Part shown: one piece after another, positions 53,803 through 63,202 of the stretch | Layout: every line of letters starts with the position of its first letter | How positions within the stretch are numbered: position 1 is the first letter of the stretch | Assembly (NCBI RefSeq): GCF_015461805.1 | Contig: NZ_JACVZE010000001.1 | Span: forward strand, 806,001 to 870,000 | Origin: Pseudomonas pisciculturae | Lineage (GTDB): Bacteria; Pseudomonadota; Gammaproteobacteria; Pseudomonadales; Pseudomonadaceae | Direction of reading: 5' to 3' | Length of the DNA: 64,000 nt | Position numbers and translations under genes: made by a program | The notes under the pieces: generated by a model | Told to the model about the DNA's origin: nothing | The model's input: only the letters and a program-made list of their open reading frames with translations | The model's database searches: none

Positions 53803-55320
53803 GTGACCCAGCTTCAACATCCCGCTCCTGCGCTCCCCGCTGTGCGCAGCATCCTCGCTGCGCTGATGCTGGCGATCTTCCTCGGTGCGCTGGACCAGAC
53901 CATCGTCGCCGTGTCCATGCCGGCCATTTCTGCGCAGTTCCATGACGTGAACCTGTTGGCTTGGGTGATCTCTGGCTACATGGTGGCAATGACCGTGGCG
54001 GTGCCGATCTACGGCAAGCTCGGCGACTTGTATGGGCGGCGGCCGATGATGCTGATCGGCATGGGCCTGTTCACCGTGGCCTCGCTGTTCTGTGGCATGG
54101 CGCAAAGCATGGAGCAATTGGTGCTGGCGCGTGTGCTGCAGGGCATTGGCGCTGGCGGGATGATCTCGGTCAGCCAGGCGATCATCGGCGACATCATCCC
54201 ACCCCGTGAGCGCGGGCGTTACCAGGGCTATTTCAGCGGCATGTACGCCGTGGCCAGCGTGGCCGGGCCGGTACTGGGCGGCTACATGACTGAGTACCTG
54301 TCGTGGCGCTGGGTGTTTTTGATCAATCTACCGTTGGGCGCCGGCGCCTGGTACGTGGCCCATCGCACCCTGGTGGGCCTGCCCGTGCCGCAGCGCAAGC
54401 CGATCATCGATTACCTCGGCACGGTGCTGATGATCATCGGCTTGACCGCCATGCTGTTGGGCATCACCGAAATTGGCCAGGGCCATCATTGGCGTGACCA
54501 TGAAGTGCTGGGCCTTCTCGCCTGTGGGCTGGTGGCATTGACGCTGTTCGTCTGGCACGAGCGCCGTGTGCGGGAGCCGTTGTTGCCGATGCACCTGTTT
54601 GCCAATCGCAGCGCCGTACTGTGCTGGTGCACGGTGTTTTTCACCAGTTTCCAAGCGATTTCCCTGACGGTGCTGATGCCCCTGCGTTACCAGACAGTGA
54701 CCGGCGGCGGTGCCGACAGTGCCGCCTTGCACCTGCTGCCCTTGGCCATGGGCTTGCCGATTGGCGCGTATTCGGCCGGGCGCATGACGTCGGTAACGGG
54801 GCGTTATAAACCCATGATCCTTTGCGGCGCACTGTTGAGCCCATTGGCGATCCTGGGCATGGCGTTCAGCGCCCCGCAGGCGGTGCTGATGACGGGCGTA
54901 TTTATGCTGCTCTGCGGGATCGCTGCCGGTTTGCAATTCCCCACCTCGTTGGTGGGGTCGCAAAACTCGGTGGAGCAACGGGATATCGGCGTGGCCACCA
55001 GCACCACCAACCTGTTCCGCTCATTGGGCGGGGCGGTGGGCGTGGCGTGCATGTCGGCGTTACTGTTGGCGCTGTTGCAGGATTCCAGTTTTGCCCAGAT
55101 GGCCAGTGGCGCGTTGGTGAGCGAGGGGGGCTCGGGCAACGTATTGCTCGACGGCCTCAACGCCGCCGCTGGCCCTGCGCAAGATGCATTGCGCGGGGAG
55201 TTGGCGTTGACGTTTCGGCACTTGTTGATGGTGAGTGCGGCGGTATCGCTGTTGGGGTTGGCGGCGGCGATTGCGATGCCAAACCGGGTGTTGCGCGGCC
55301 GTGAAGACAAGGCACGCTAG
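53803..55320 (+). CDS. MFS multidrug exporter, DHA2 (EmrB/QacA-like) 14-TM family
   Basis: A 505-residue, 14-TM drug:H+ antiporter. Family motifs include LGALDQTIVAVSMPAI in TM1 (motif D1), GKLGDLYGRRPMM between TM2 and TM3 (motif A) and GGYMTEYLSWRWVFLIN in TM5 (motif C region). The GTG start has AAGG 6-9 bases upstream. It stands alone, without an EmrA-type periplasmic adaptor. It follows pobA by 66 bases but the hairpin between them argues for a separate transcript. The substrate is unknown. Confidence 0.86.
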   Translation: MTQLQHPAPALPAVRSILAALMLAIFLGALDQTIVAVSMPAISAQFHDVNLLAWVISGYMVAMTVAVPIYGKLGDLYGRRPMMLIGMGLFTVASLFCGMAQSMEQLVLARVLQGIGAGGMISVSQAIIGDIIPPRERGRYQGYFSGMYAVASVAGPVLGGYMTEYLSWRWVFLINLPLGAGAWYVAHRTLVGLPVPQRKPIIDYLGTVLMIIGLTAMLLGITEIGQGHHWRDHEVLGLLACGLVALTLFVWHERRVREPLLPMHLFANRSAVLCWCTVFFTSFQAISLTVLMPLRYQTVTGGGADSAALHLLPLAMGLPIGAYSAGRMTSVTGRYKPMILCGALLSPLAILGMAFSAPQAVLMTGVFMLLCGIAAGLQFPTSLVGSQNSVEQRDIGVATSTTNLFRSLGGAVGVACMSALLLALLQDSSFAQMASGALVSEGGSGNVLLDGLNAAAGPAQDALRGELALTFRHLLMVSAAVSLLGLAAAIAMPNRVLRGREDKAR

Positions 55321-55341
55321 CTGACACGATGAAGATCAAAA

Positions 55342-55367
55342 TGTGGGAGCTGGCTTGCCTGCGATGG
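55342..55367 (+). repeat. REP unit, left arm
   Basis: TGTGGGAGCTGGCTTGCCTG followed by CGATGG. Its complement is at 55821-55847, almost 500 bases away, so this REP pair looks as if it were split by the hexamer array and structured element. Confidence 0.85.
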
Positions 55368-55454
55368 CGGCGTGTCAGTTGACACATTTGCTACTGATAC
55401 ACCGCCCTCGCAGCACAGGTATCTACACACCTACTGGACCTAACAAAATCCGAA

Positions 55455-55502
<48 letters not shown>

Positions 55503-55558
55503 GATTTGGCTTTTGATCTTGATCTTAGGCGCCCCGTTAACCACGCTGGCCGAACGCA

Positions 55559-55749
55559 GGCTTGAATCCGTGGGTAACCCGGCAGGACGCCGGGTTAGCC
55601 GTCCTGGGCCAAGGATGGCCCATGACGGCGGCCCACGGATTCAAGCCGGAGTGAGGGCACACCGAGCATTAGCGAGGTGCCGAGTGGTGGGGCAAGAGCC
55701 TTTTGGTTACTTTTGGGCTCTTTCCAAAAGTGACCCGCCGTAAGGGCGG
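55559..55749 (+). repeat. Structured intergenic element with a three-way-junction fold
   Basis: A 16-bp perfect outer helix (55559-55574 with 55632-55647) encloses two hairpins: 55576-55583 with 55589-55596, and 55598-55610 with 55617-55629 (one mismatch). Downstream lie a 12-bp hairpin (55705-55716 with 55724-55735) and CCGCC/GGCGG (55735-55749). I recall similar sequences in other fluorescens-group intergenic regions. It may be a dispersed non-autonomous repeat or an RNA; transcription is unproven. Confidence 0.7.
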
Positions 55750-55820
55750 AACCCATATCAGCCCTCACCCAAATAACGGATATGTACTCCGACAAAACCC
55801 CTTCTAGCGTCTGACACATA

Positions 55821-55847
55821 GCTATCGCAGGCAAGCCAGCTCCCACA
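55821..55847 (-). repeat. REP unit, right arm
   Basis: Complement of the unit at 55342-55367 (CGCAGGCAAGCCAGCTCCCACA). Confidence 0.85.
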
Positions 55848-55893
55848 TTAGCGCGGTGTACATCCCACAAAACTCGGCCACATGACAGGCCGC

Positions 55894-55918
55894 CTTCGCG
55901 AGCAAGCCCGCTCCCACA
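55894..55918 (-). repeat. REP unit of the GCGAGCAAGCCCGCTCCCACA type
   Basis: Same orientation as the preceding unit but of the subtype seen at 40003-40091. A third, divergent unit (CGGGAGCAAGCTCCCTCAC) follows at 55967-55986. Confidence 0.75.
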
Positions 55919-56072
55919 CTCGAACCGGTTTACACCCGGTAAAACTCAGCCGACCGACAGACCGTCACGGGAGCAAGCTCCCTCACTACAGGTCCAGCGC
56001 ACTGCTCAACGTTGTGTAGTTGCCTATGGCTATTGAAGGCAAGCCCCACCGTTGATTGCATTTCAAGGTAGG

Positions 56073-56912
56073 TCAGGGGCTGTAGTAGCCGACAGCAACC
56101 ATGAAATGCCCAACCTTGCGCACATACGCATGCTTGTTCTCAACCTTGTCGGTCACCGGGTTCTTCCACCGGTATTTGTATTCCCCCTGATCCTGCTCAG
56201 CCATCAACTTGAGGATCGGCTCACCCACCGGCTTGCCATCCGGGTCTTTAATCTTGGCAAAGTCGGTATTGATCAGCCGCAGGTTGGTGCCATGGGCCAC
56301 ATAGCGTTGGGTGTCGAGGTCCACCACAAACACATACAGGTCATCCTGCAGGAAGCCACCCTGCAATGAGTTGATCGCCTTGAGGGTGCCGGCTTCATCC
56401 TTGACCAGCGCTTGCGCCGCCTTGTTGCGCAGCGCCCGTGCCTGTTCCGGAGTGGCCCGTGGCAGGTAGTAACCCACCGCCAGGATGCGCTCGCCGACCC
56501 GCTGGTAAAACACATGCTTGCGCTCGACCTTGCCGTCATTCCAGTTTTGCCAGCGGTAGTCGGCTTGCTGGATGCCCTGGCCTTCGGGCACCTGGAGCGC
56601 GTCCTTGAACGACTGGCGCAAGTCCGGCCCCAGCACTTCGCTGACATCACGCCCGATCAACGCGGAAGAGGGGCCGCCGCTGGCCAGCAGCACACCCTGC
56701 GTATCCACCACAAACACATAGCGGTCATGGTCGACAAACTCCCCCTGACGGCTGAACGCGGCAAACGCCTTGTCGCCATGGCTCTGGTAGTACGCCAAGG
56801 CTTTTTCCAGTAGCGCCTTGGCCGCCGTGGCGTCTTCTTCTTGTGTATTGGCCGCGTGCGCCTGGCTGAAACACAACAGCAGCAGCCAGGTGATTCGGAG
56901 CATTGCCTTCAT
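56073..56912 (-). CDS. Periplasmic tandem-Cache sensor-like protein
   Basis: A 279-residue protein with a signal peptide (MKAMLRITWLLLLCFSQAHA) and two similar Cache_2-type halves (about 50-150 and 165-279). Each half repeats the pattern YVFVVD...GT/GG and YRW.N...KVE.KH.Y..RV followed by AVGYY, indicating an internal duplication. There is no kinase, chemotaxis or transmembrane signalling domain, so it may be a soluble ligand-binding partner. The ATG at 56912 has GAGGGA upstream; the 18-codon extension is rejected. Confidence 0.75.
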   Translation of the reverse strand: MKAMLRITWLLLLCFSQAHAANTQEEDATAAKALLEKALAYYQSHGDKAFAAFSRQGEFVDHDRYVFVVDTQGVLLASGGPSSALIGRDVSEVLGPDLRQSFKDALQVPEGQGIQQADYRWQNWNDGKVERKHVFYQRVGERILAVGYYLPRATPEQARALRNKAAQALVKDEAGTLKAINSLQGGFLQDDLYVFVVDLDTQRYVAHGTNLRLINTDFAKIKDPDGKPVGEPILKLMAEQDQGEYKYRWKNPVTDKVENKHAYVRKVGHFMVAVGYYSP

Positions 56913-57216
56913 GGCCCGTCCCTCGTTCTTGTTGGTGTGACAAGAGCGTAGACGGCTGTGGTTCACGTGGCAGAATGTTTAGCCATGTTGCAACCAAACT
57001 CCGCCAAGCCTGAATTGAACAGCCTATCCAGGCGTGTGAGGCTGAGGGCATCTCTCTGACTGTGACTCCTGCATGGACGTCTCTCCCGATACGCTCCCCG
57101 AGCTGGCCTTCTGGGCGCTGTTCCACTGCCGGCATGCCCGCCCGCCGGATTCCCTGCTCCTACGTTGATCTACCCAATGGATGACGCGCATTCGCGCGCC
57201 TGCCCGATACAAACGT

Positions 57217-58599
57217 ATGAGTATTCCCATGAGTGTTTTTGCGAGCCTGCACGAAGCCCAATCCTTTCTTGAACAGCACCCGCATATCGAGATGTTCGAG
57301 TTGTTTATTCTCGACAACAACGGCGTACCCCGTGGCAAGTTGTTGCACCGCGACGAGTTGCTGGCGGTTTACGTAAGCGGTCGGCCGTTGCCCAGCACCA
57401 TCCTGGGGCTGACTATCAACGGCGACGATGTGGAGAACTCCGGGCTGGTGTGGGACGTCGGCGATATCGACTGCCGCGCCTACCCGATCAGCGGCAGCTT
57501 GCAGCCCATGCCCTGGCGTCTGATCCCCACGGCGGCGGTGCAAGTCAGCATGCATCCCACCGAAGGCTTGCCGGCCACGGTGGCCGACCCTCGGCATTTA
57601 CTGGCCAAGGTCATCGACGGGCTCAAGGCTGATGGCTATTACCCGGTAATGGCGGCGGAGCTGGAGTTCTACCTGCTGGACCAGAAACCCGACAGCCATG
57701 GCCGCCCTCAACCTGCGCGGGACACGGACGGCGGCCGCCCACGCTCGACCCAGGTCTACGGCCTGCGCGAGCTGGAGCAGATCGAGCCCTTCCTGGCCGA
57801 CCTTTATAGCGCCTGCAAACTGCAAGGCATCCCGGCGCGCACGGCGATTTCCGAGTACGCGCCGGGCCAGGTCGAGATCACCCTTGAACATCGCGCCGAC
57901 GCCCTGCAAGCCATGGACGAAGCGGTGCGTTACAAACGCCTGGTCAAGGGCGTGGCCCACAAGCATGGGATGAGCGCCTGTTTTATGGCCAAGCCCTTCG
58001 ATGACTTGGCCGGCACCGGCATGCACATGCACGTCAGCCTGGCGGATGCCGAGGGCAATAACCTGTTCGCCAGCGAAGCCGCTGACGGCACGCCGCTGTT
58101 GCGCCAGGCGGTGGGCGGCATGCTCAGTACCTTGCTCGATTCGTTATTGATGTTTTGCCCCAACGCCAACTCCTATCGCCGCTTCCAGACCAATAGCTAC
58201 GCGCCGTTGGCTGCCACCTGGGGCGTGGACAACCGCACCGTCAGCCTGCGCGTGCCCGGCGGCCCGGCCAACTCCCGGCATATCGAGCACCGCATCTGCG
58301 GCGCTGACGCCAACCCTTACCTGGCCGCCGCCGCGATATTGGCCGGTATCCACCGAGGCATCCGTGAGCAACGCGACCCTGGCGCCCCGGTAGAAGGCAA
58401 CGGCTACGCCCAGGCCAAGGAGCTGCTACCCACCGACTGGCTCACCACGTTGCGTGCGCTGGAAGGCTCAAGCTGGGCGCGGGAGGCATTTGGCAGCGAG
58501 TTCCTCAGCGTGTACCTGGCGGTGAAACGCGCCGAATATCGCCAGTTCATGGGGGAGGTAGGTGAGCAGGATTGGCGCTGGTATTTGCATCAGGCGTGA
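57217..58599 (+). CDS. Glutamine synthetase-family ligase (gamma-glutamylpolyamine synthetase-like)
   Basis: A 460-residue GS-I-fold enzyme. An N-terminal beta-grasp domain (about 10-110, with FELFILDNNGVPRGK) precedes the catalytic domain with AAELEFYLLD, EYAPGQVEIT, GTGMHMHVSL and RVPGG. Absence of the adenylylation-site context and the PuuA-like N-terminus favour gamma-glutamylation of a polyamine or other amine over true glutamine synthesis. Starts at 57181, 57217 and 57229 are all in frame without a clear Shine-Dalgarno. No other polyamine gene is adjacent. Confidence 0.8.
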   Translation: MSIPMSVFASLHEAQSFLEQHPHIEMFELFILDNNGVPRGKLLHRDELLAVYVSGRPLPSTILGLTINGDDVENSGLVWDVGDIDCRAYPISGSLQPMPWRLIPTAAVQVSMHPTEGLPATVADPRHLLAKVIDGLKADGYYPVMAAELEFYLLDQKPDSHGRPQPARDTDGGRPRSTQVYGLRELEQIEPFLADLYSACKLQGIPARTAISEYAPGQVEITLEHRADALQAMDEAVRYKRLVKGVAHKHGMSACFMAKPFDDLAGTGMHMHVSLADAEGNNLFASEAADGTPLLRQAVGGMLSTLLDSLLMFCPNANSYRRFQTNSYAPLAATWGVDNRTVSLRVPGGPANSRHIEHRICGADANPYLAAAAILAGIHRGIREQRDPGAPVEGNGYAQAKELLPTDWLTTLRALEGSSWAREAFGSEFLSVYLAVKRAEYRQFMGEVGEQDWRWYLHQA

Positions 58600-58689
58600 G
58601 TTGCGGTGGTTTCGACCTTTTTTTCACGTTGCAGTGGTTAAGCTGCCAATCAAGGTCGTTCACTACCGTTTCACTTACATGAGCCCGTG

Positions 58690-59289
58690 ATGTCGCCACA
58701 CACTCCTTCTTCCATCGAGATCGAATACGCCGAGCGCTGTGACCGTGAGCATGCACGCGTCTGCGGTGACACGCGCCCGCCGGGGTTGCGTCAGCGCCTG
58801 GAGGTCTGGCGCAACCGATGGTTGGTGCGCCAGGCCCTGAAAGTGGCTGGCGAACCGGGGTTGATCCTGGACCTGGCCTGCGGCTCGGGGCGTTTTTGGC
58901 CGGTGCTGGCCGAGCACGTCAACCGCGTGATCCTGGCTTCGGACAACTCCCAGGCCATGCTCGACCATGCCTGCACCCATCACCCGGCGGCATTGCTCAA
59001 ACGGGTGAAGACGTTCCAGGGCTCGGCGTTTTCCATAGGCCTTTCGGCGAACGCGGTGGATTGCATTTTCTGTCTGGAATTGTTTCGTCATGTGCCCAGC
59101 AGCGACGGGCGCATGGCGTTGTTGCGCGAGTTTCATCGGGTCAGCCGCGACACGGTGATTGTCTCCGTCAATGCTCGTACAGCGGTAGAGGACGAGTTCC
59201 GCCAGGCGGGCTTCAAGGTTCTGCATCAGCAAGAGTTCATACCGGGTTCAAACCTGTGGCGTGTCTACGTGCTGCGTAAGAGAGGATAA
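58690..59289 (+). CDS. SAM-dependent class I methyltransferase
   Basis: A 199-residue methyltransferase. Motif I is LDLACGSGRFW (about residue 57), followed by an acidic end of beta-2 (ASDNS) and CIFCLELFRH as motif IV. GTG at 58687 precedes the chosen ATG at 58690. The substrate is unknown; it stands between the GS-family gene and rnd, in the same direction as both. Confidence 0.8.
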   Translation: MSPHTPSSIEIEYAERCDREHARVCGDTRPPGLRQRLEVWRNRWLVRQALKVAGEPGLILDLACGSGRFWPVLAEHVNRVILASDNSQAMLDHACTHHPAALLKRVKTFQGSAFSIGLSANAVDCIFCLELFRHVPSSDGRMALLREFHRVSRDTVIVSVNARTAVEDEFRQAGFKVLHQQEFIPGSNLWRVYVLRKRG

Positions 59290-59411
59290 CTTCCGTCTGT
59301 CGGACTATTCTTTAGCGCCTATCAGAGTTTTCATGGTTGGCTGTGCACTGCGGATGCTCGCAACTCCCTTTCGCGATATATACTGCGCGCCATTCTTCAA
59401 GGGAGAGCCGT

Positions 59412-60545
59412 GTGGCCATCGATATTCACTGGATCTGCGACAACGATAGCCTCGGCCAGCATTGCGCCGAATGGCAGCAGTTGCCATTCGTCGCCCTCGA
59501 CACCGAATTCATGCGGGTCGACACCTTTTACCCCATTGCCGGGCTGATCCAGATCGGTGATGGCGTGCGCGCTTACCTGATCGATCCCCTGACCATCGAC
59601 AATTGGCAACCCTTGGCCGCGCTGCTGGAAAACCCAGCGGTGATCAAGGTGGTGCATGCCTGCAGCGAAGACCTCGAAGTGCTGCTGCGCCTGACCGGTA
59701 GCCTGCCGGTGCCGCTGTTTGATACCCAGTTGGCCGCCGCTTATCTGAATCTCGGTTTCTCCATGGGCTATTCGCGCCTGGTGCAAGCCGTGCTGGATAT
59801 CGAACTGCCCAAGGGCGAAACCCGCTCGGACTGGCTGCAGCGGCCATTGTCCGAGACGCAGATCAGCTACGCCGCTGAAGATGCACTGCACTTGGCCGAA
59901 GTCTATATCCGCCTGCGCCCGCAACTGTCTGACGACAAGTACGCCTGGGTGCTGGAAGACGGAGCCGAGTTGGTGGCCAACCTGCGCCGCGAAGTCGACC
60001 CCTACGAGGTGTACCGCGACGCCAAGCTGGCCTGGAAGCTCAGCCGTGCCCAACTCGCCGTGCTGCGCGAGCTATGTGCCTGGCGCGAGCAGCAAGCCCG
60101 CGCCCGTGACCTGCCGCGTAACCGCATCATCCGTGAACACTCGCTGTGGCCCCTGGCAAAAACCCAGCCGGATAACCTCGCTGCGCTGGGCAAGATCGAA
60201 GACATGCACCCGCGTACCGTGCGCCACGATGGGCAGTTCCTGCTGGACCTGATCAAGCGTGCTGGCAGTGTGTCTATCGACCAATGGCCGCCCGCCGTTG
60301 CTGAGCCGTTGCCGGTGGACGCCGCCACGCTGATCAAGCAATTGCGTGCCCTGGGCCAGGCCGAAGCCGAGCGCCTGGACATGGCGCCAGAACTGATGCT
60401 GCGCAAGAAAACCCTCGAAGCCCTGGTCAAAAGTGGCTACCCCGATGGGCCTTATAAGTTACCCGACTCGCTGCGTGGCTGGCGCCGCGAGTTGATGGGC
60501 CAGGCGCTGCTCGACAGTCTGGCCACCGCCGGAGAACAGCCTTGA
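59412..60545 (+). CDS. rnd: Ribonuclease D
   Basis: A 377-residue 3'-5' exoribonuclease acting in tRNA 3'-end maturation. The DEDD exonuclease domain shows D30-T-E32 (ALDTEFMR), [10 protein letters not shown] and [10 protein letters not shown]; an HRDC domain follows (about 210-290). The GTG start at 59412 has GGGAG upstream and gives the family start AIDIHWI; a 25-codon extension is rejected. ycgL overlaps its stop as TTGA, a conserved pair in Pseudomonas. Confidence 0.94.
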   Translation: MAIDIHWICDNDSLGQHCAEWQQLPFVALDTEFMRVDTFYPIAGLIQIGDGVRAYLIDPLTIDNWQPLAALLENPAVIKVVHACSEDLEVLLRLTGSLPVPLFDTQLAAAYLNLGFSMGYSRLVQAVLDIELPKGETRSDWLQRPLSETQISYAAEDALHLAEVYIRLRPQLSDDKYAWVLEDGAELVANLRREVDPYEVYRDAKLAWKLSRAQLAVLRELCAWREQQARARDLPRNRIIREHSLWPLAKTQPDNLAALGKIEDMHPRTVRHDGQFLLDLIKRAGSVSIDQWPPAVAEPLPVDAATLIKQLRALGQAEAERLDMAPELMLRKKTLEALVKSGYPDGPYKLPDSLRGWRRELMGQALLDSLATAGEQP

Positions 60546-60835
60546 AACGTATTTGCTCCATCTACCGCAGCCCTAAACGCGCCGGCATGTACCTTTACGT
60601 GCTGAAAAGCGATGTGCTGGAACGTGTTCCCGAAGGCTTGCTCGCCGTGTTCGGCAAGCCAGTACATGCGTTCAACCTGGTACTGACGCCCGAGCGCAAA
60701 CTGCAACAGGAAGACATCGCCCAGGTTCTGGAAAACCTCGATAAGCAGGGCTATCACCTGCAAATGCCGCCGCCCGAGGACGAGTACATCGAACACTTGC
60801 CCGAAGAACTGCTGCGCCGCAACGACCCGATGTGA
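60542..60835 (+). CDS. ycgL: YcgL domain protein
   Basis: A 97-residue protein of the YcgL family ([39 protein letters not shown]). It starts with TTG overlapping the rnd stop, so it is translationally coupled to RNase D. The biochemical role is unknown; the conserved link with rnd suggests a function in RNA metabolism. Confidence 0.9.
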   Translation: MKRICSIYRSPKRAGMYLYVLKSDVLERVPEGLLAVFGKPVHAFNLVLTPERKLQQEDIAQVLENLDKQGYHLQMPPPEDEYIEHLPEELLRRNDPM

Positions 60836-60941
60836 TCGGTGGGTGCCCTGCCTGGGGCACCGTCTTCAATAGAATCATATTAGTGGGCGGTGGCCGTAAG
60901 GATGCGCGCGGCCGTCTGCACTGTTTTTGAAAGGTTTAAGC

Positions 60942-61874
60942 ATGCGTGTTCTGATTGCTGAACAGGATCACCCGCTCTACGCCCAGTTGCTGGGCGAAGT
61001 GGCGCCGGAGCTTGAAGTGCTCACCAGCGGCGACTCGGCCGAACTGTCGCGCCTGGCCGCCGATTGCCCGGTATGGCTGGGGCAGCCGGACCTGTTGGCG
61101 ACGCTGTTGCGCCAGGGTCATCAGCCCCAGTGGTTGCAGTCGACCTGGGCCGGCATCACCCCGTTGCTGGCCGATGGCTTGCGTCGCGATTATCGTCTAA
61201 CCCGCGCTGTGGGCATCTATGGCCAAGTTATGGCTGAGTTTGTGCTCACCTACATGCTGGGCCACGAGCGCGAAGTGCTGGCGCGGCTGGTCAGCCAGGT
61301 AGAGCGCAAGTGGGACGACCGCACGGGCCAGAGCCTGGCGGGGCGCAAGGTGTTGATCGTGGGCACTGGCGATATCGGCCAGAGCGTTGCCCAGTTCCTG
61401 GTGCCGTTTGGTGTGAAGCTGTATGGCATCGCCAGCACTGCGCGCGAGCAAGCCCCCTTCATTGAGGTGGCCGGGCTTGACCAACTGGGCCGGCTGGTGG
61501 GGGAGGTGGACTACGTGATCAACCTGCTGCCCAACACGCCGAGCACGCATGATGTGTACGACGCAGCGCTGTTCAAGCAATTCAAGCCGACCGGGTTGTT
61601 TATCAACGTGGGGCGCGGTGTTGCCGTGGTGGACGCTGACTTGGTCGAAGCCTTGAAGGAAGGGCACTTGGCGGGCGCGGTGATTGATGTGTGCCGCCAG
61701 GAGCCGCTGCCGCAACGGCATCCGTTCTGGACCGCCTGGGGGCTGTTGCTGACCGGGCACAGCTCGGCGCCGACTTCGCCGCAGCTCATGGTGGAATTGT
61801 TCATGCAGAACGTGCGGGCGTATCAGGCCAAGCAAGCGCTGCGCGGCGAGGTGGATTTCGCGCGCGGCTACTGA
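60942..61874 (+). CDS. D-2-hydroxyacid dehydrogenase (GhrA-like)
   Basis: A 310-residue NAD(P)-dependent 2-hydroxyacid dehydrogenase. The GTGDIGQSVA loop (about 142-151) binds the cofactor; the catalytic arginine lies in NVGRGVAVV, an acidic residue in DVCRQEPLP and the histidine in TGHSSAPT. The ATG at 60942 has AAAGG upstream; the five-codon extension is rejected. It could reduce glyoxylate or hydroxypyruvate. A REP pair follows the stop. Confidence 0.85.
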   Translation: MRVLIAEQDHPLYAQLLGEVAPELEVLTSGDSAELSRLAADCPVWLGQPDLLATLLRQGHQPQWLQSTWAGITPLLADGLRRDYRLTRAVGIYGQVMAEFVLTYMLGHEREVLARLVSQVERKWDDRTGQSLAGRKVLIVGTGDIGQSVAQFLVPFGVKLYGIASTAREQAPFIEVAGLDQLGRLVGEVDYVINLLPNTPSTHDVYDAALFKQFKPTGLFINVGRGVAVVDADLVEALKEGHLAGAVIDVCRQEPLPQRHPFWTAWGLLLTGHSSAPTSPQLMVELFMQNVRAYQAKQALRGEVDFARGY

Positions 61875-61889
61875 CACAGCGCAGTAAAA

Positions 61890-61984
61890 AATGTGGGAGG
61901 GGGCTTGCCCCCGATAGCGGTGGAACAGTCAGCACATCGGTTGCTGACCCACCGTCATCGGGGGCAAGCCCCCTCCCACATTTC
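61890..61984. repeat. REP inverted pair (GTGGGAGGGGGCTTGCCCCCGAT type)
   Basis: Two opposed REP units of about 28 bases enclose about 38 bases. Located between convergent genes. Confidence 0.88.
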
Positions 61985-61998
61985 ATCATGCATCAGTC

Positions 61999-62583
61999 TT
62001 AGAGACTGAAGTCACCTTCTGAAACCAACTCGCTCAACGGCCGACGCGGGCTCGGCACTTCACGACCTTGCAGGTATTCCGGCAACGTCGACTTATCCCC
62101 CAGCTTGCCAATCGCCACGGCGGCGTGCAGCGCATAGCCTTCCGGGATTTTCAGCTCTTTGCGCGTCAATTCCTGATCGAAACCGGCCATGCCATGGGTG
62201 TGCCAGCCGCTGATACTCGCTTGCAGCGCCAGATGGCCCCAGGCCGAACCGGTGTCGAAGGTGTGCCACAGCGCCGGGGTTTCTTCGCTGGCGCCGGGGG
62301 CGGTGAAGTCGGTTTTCGAGGCGATGATCACCAGGGCCGACGCATGCTGTGCCCAGCCACGGTTGAATTCATTCAGCAAACCCAGGAAACGCTCCCAGTC
62401 CGGCGTGTCGCGGCGTGCGTAGAGAAAACGCCAAGGCTGCGAGTTGTAGGCGGACGGTGCCCAGCGAGCGGCTTCGAAGAAGCTCAGCAGGGTTTCTTGC
62501 GGGATGCTCTCGCCGGTAAAGGCTCGGGGCGACCAGCGTTCGGTGAACTGAGTGTGGATCGGGTAATCGGCAACACGTGTCAT
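61999..62583 (-). CDS. Nitroreductase-family FMN oxidoreductase
   Basis: A 194-residue nitroreductase. RWSPRAFTGE near the start and RWAPSAYNSQPWRF (about 40-53) form the FMN site, with GSAWGHLALQAS in the dimer helix and AVAIGKLGDK near the end. It is close to the single-domain FMN enzymes that reduce nitro compounds or quinones. It converges with the hydroxyacid dehydrogenase gene. Confidence 0.87.
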   Translation of the reverse strand: MTRVADYPIHTQFTERWSPRAFTGESIPQETLLSFFEAARWAPSAYNSQPWRFLYARRDTPDWERFLGLLNEFNRGWAQHASALVIIASKTDFTAPGASEETPALWHTFDTGSAWGHLALQASISGWHTHGMAGFDQELTRKELKIPEGYALHAAVAIGKLGDKSTLPEYLQGREVPSPRRPLSELVSEGDFSL

Positions 62584-62739
62584 GGGCAGCAGTTCCTGAG
62601 GGTCAATTCGGCGTTCAAAACTACTGCGCGGCCACTAGACTGACAAGTGTTGTTACACCGCCAGTCGTAAGCGCTTGGTTCCGCGGGGCTTGGGCACTAG
62701 ACTGGCGGCCTTTTCACCTACCGATACTGATGTAGAGCC

Positions 62740-63189
62740 ATGGCCGCCAAAGTCGAACCTTTCTGGATACGCAAAACCCTTGAACACCTCGACCAGGAGG
62801 AGTGGGAGTCGTTGTGCGACGGTTGTGGCCTGTGCTGCCTGCAAAAGCTTGAGGATGAAGACGACAACAGCGTCTATTACACACGCATCGCCTGCAAACT
62901 GCTGGACCTGAAAACCTGCCAGTGCACCGACTACCCCAACCGCCGCGCCTCGGTGCCCGACTGTATCCAACTCACCCCAGGCCAGGCCGACCAGTTCAAA
63001 TGGCTGCCGCCGACTTGCGGTTATCGCTTGGTCAGCGAGCGCAAGGACCTGCCGCTGTGGCACCACCTGGTCTGCGGCGACCGCGACGCCGTGCACCATG
63101 AACGCATTTCCCAGTCCGGGCGCATGCTCAGCGAAGGCAGCGTGCCCGAAGACGACTGGGAGGATTACCTGATTTTCCGCGCAGGCTGA
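62740..63189 (+). CDS. ycgN: YcgN/UPF0260 cysteine-cluster protein
   Basis: A 149-residue protein of the YcgN family with the YkgJ-type cysteine set: CDGCGLCC (26-33), then [16 protein letters not shown] and PDCIQLTP. These are likely Zn or Fe-S ligands. The start is ATG after AGAGCC. Function is unknown. It is usually near rnd and ycgL in Pseudomonas, as here. Confidence 0.9.
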   Translation: MAAKVEPFWIRKTLEHLDQEEWESLCDGCGLCCLQKLEDEDDNSVYYTRIACKLLDLKTCQCTDYPNRRASVPDCIQLTPGQADQFKWLPPTCGYRLVSERKDLPLWHHLVCGDRDAVHHERISQSGRMLSEGSVPEDDWEDYLIFRAG

Positions 63190-63202
63190 AAGAGGAGTGT
63201 GT

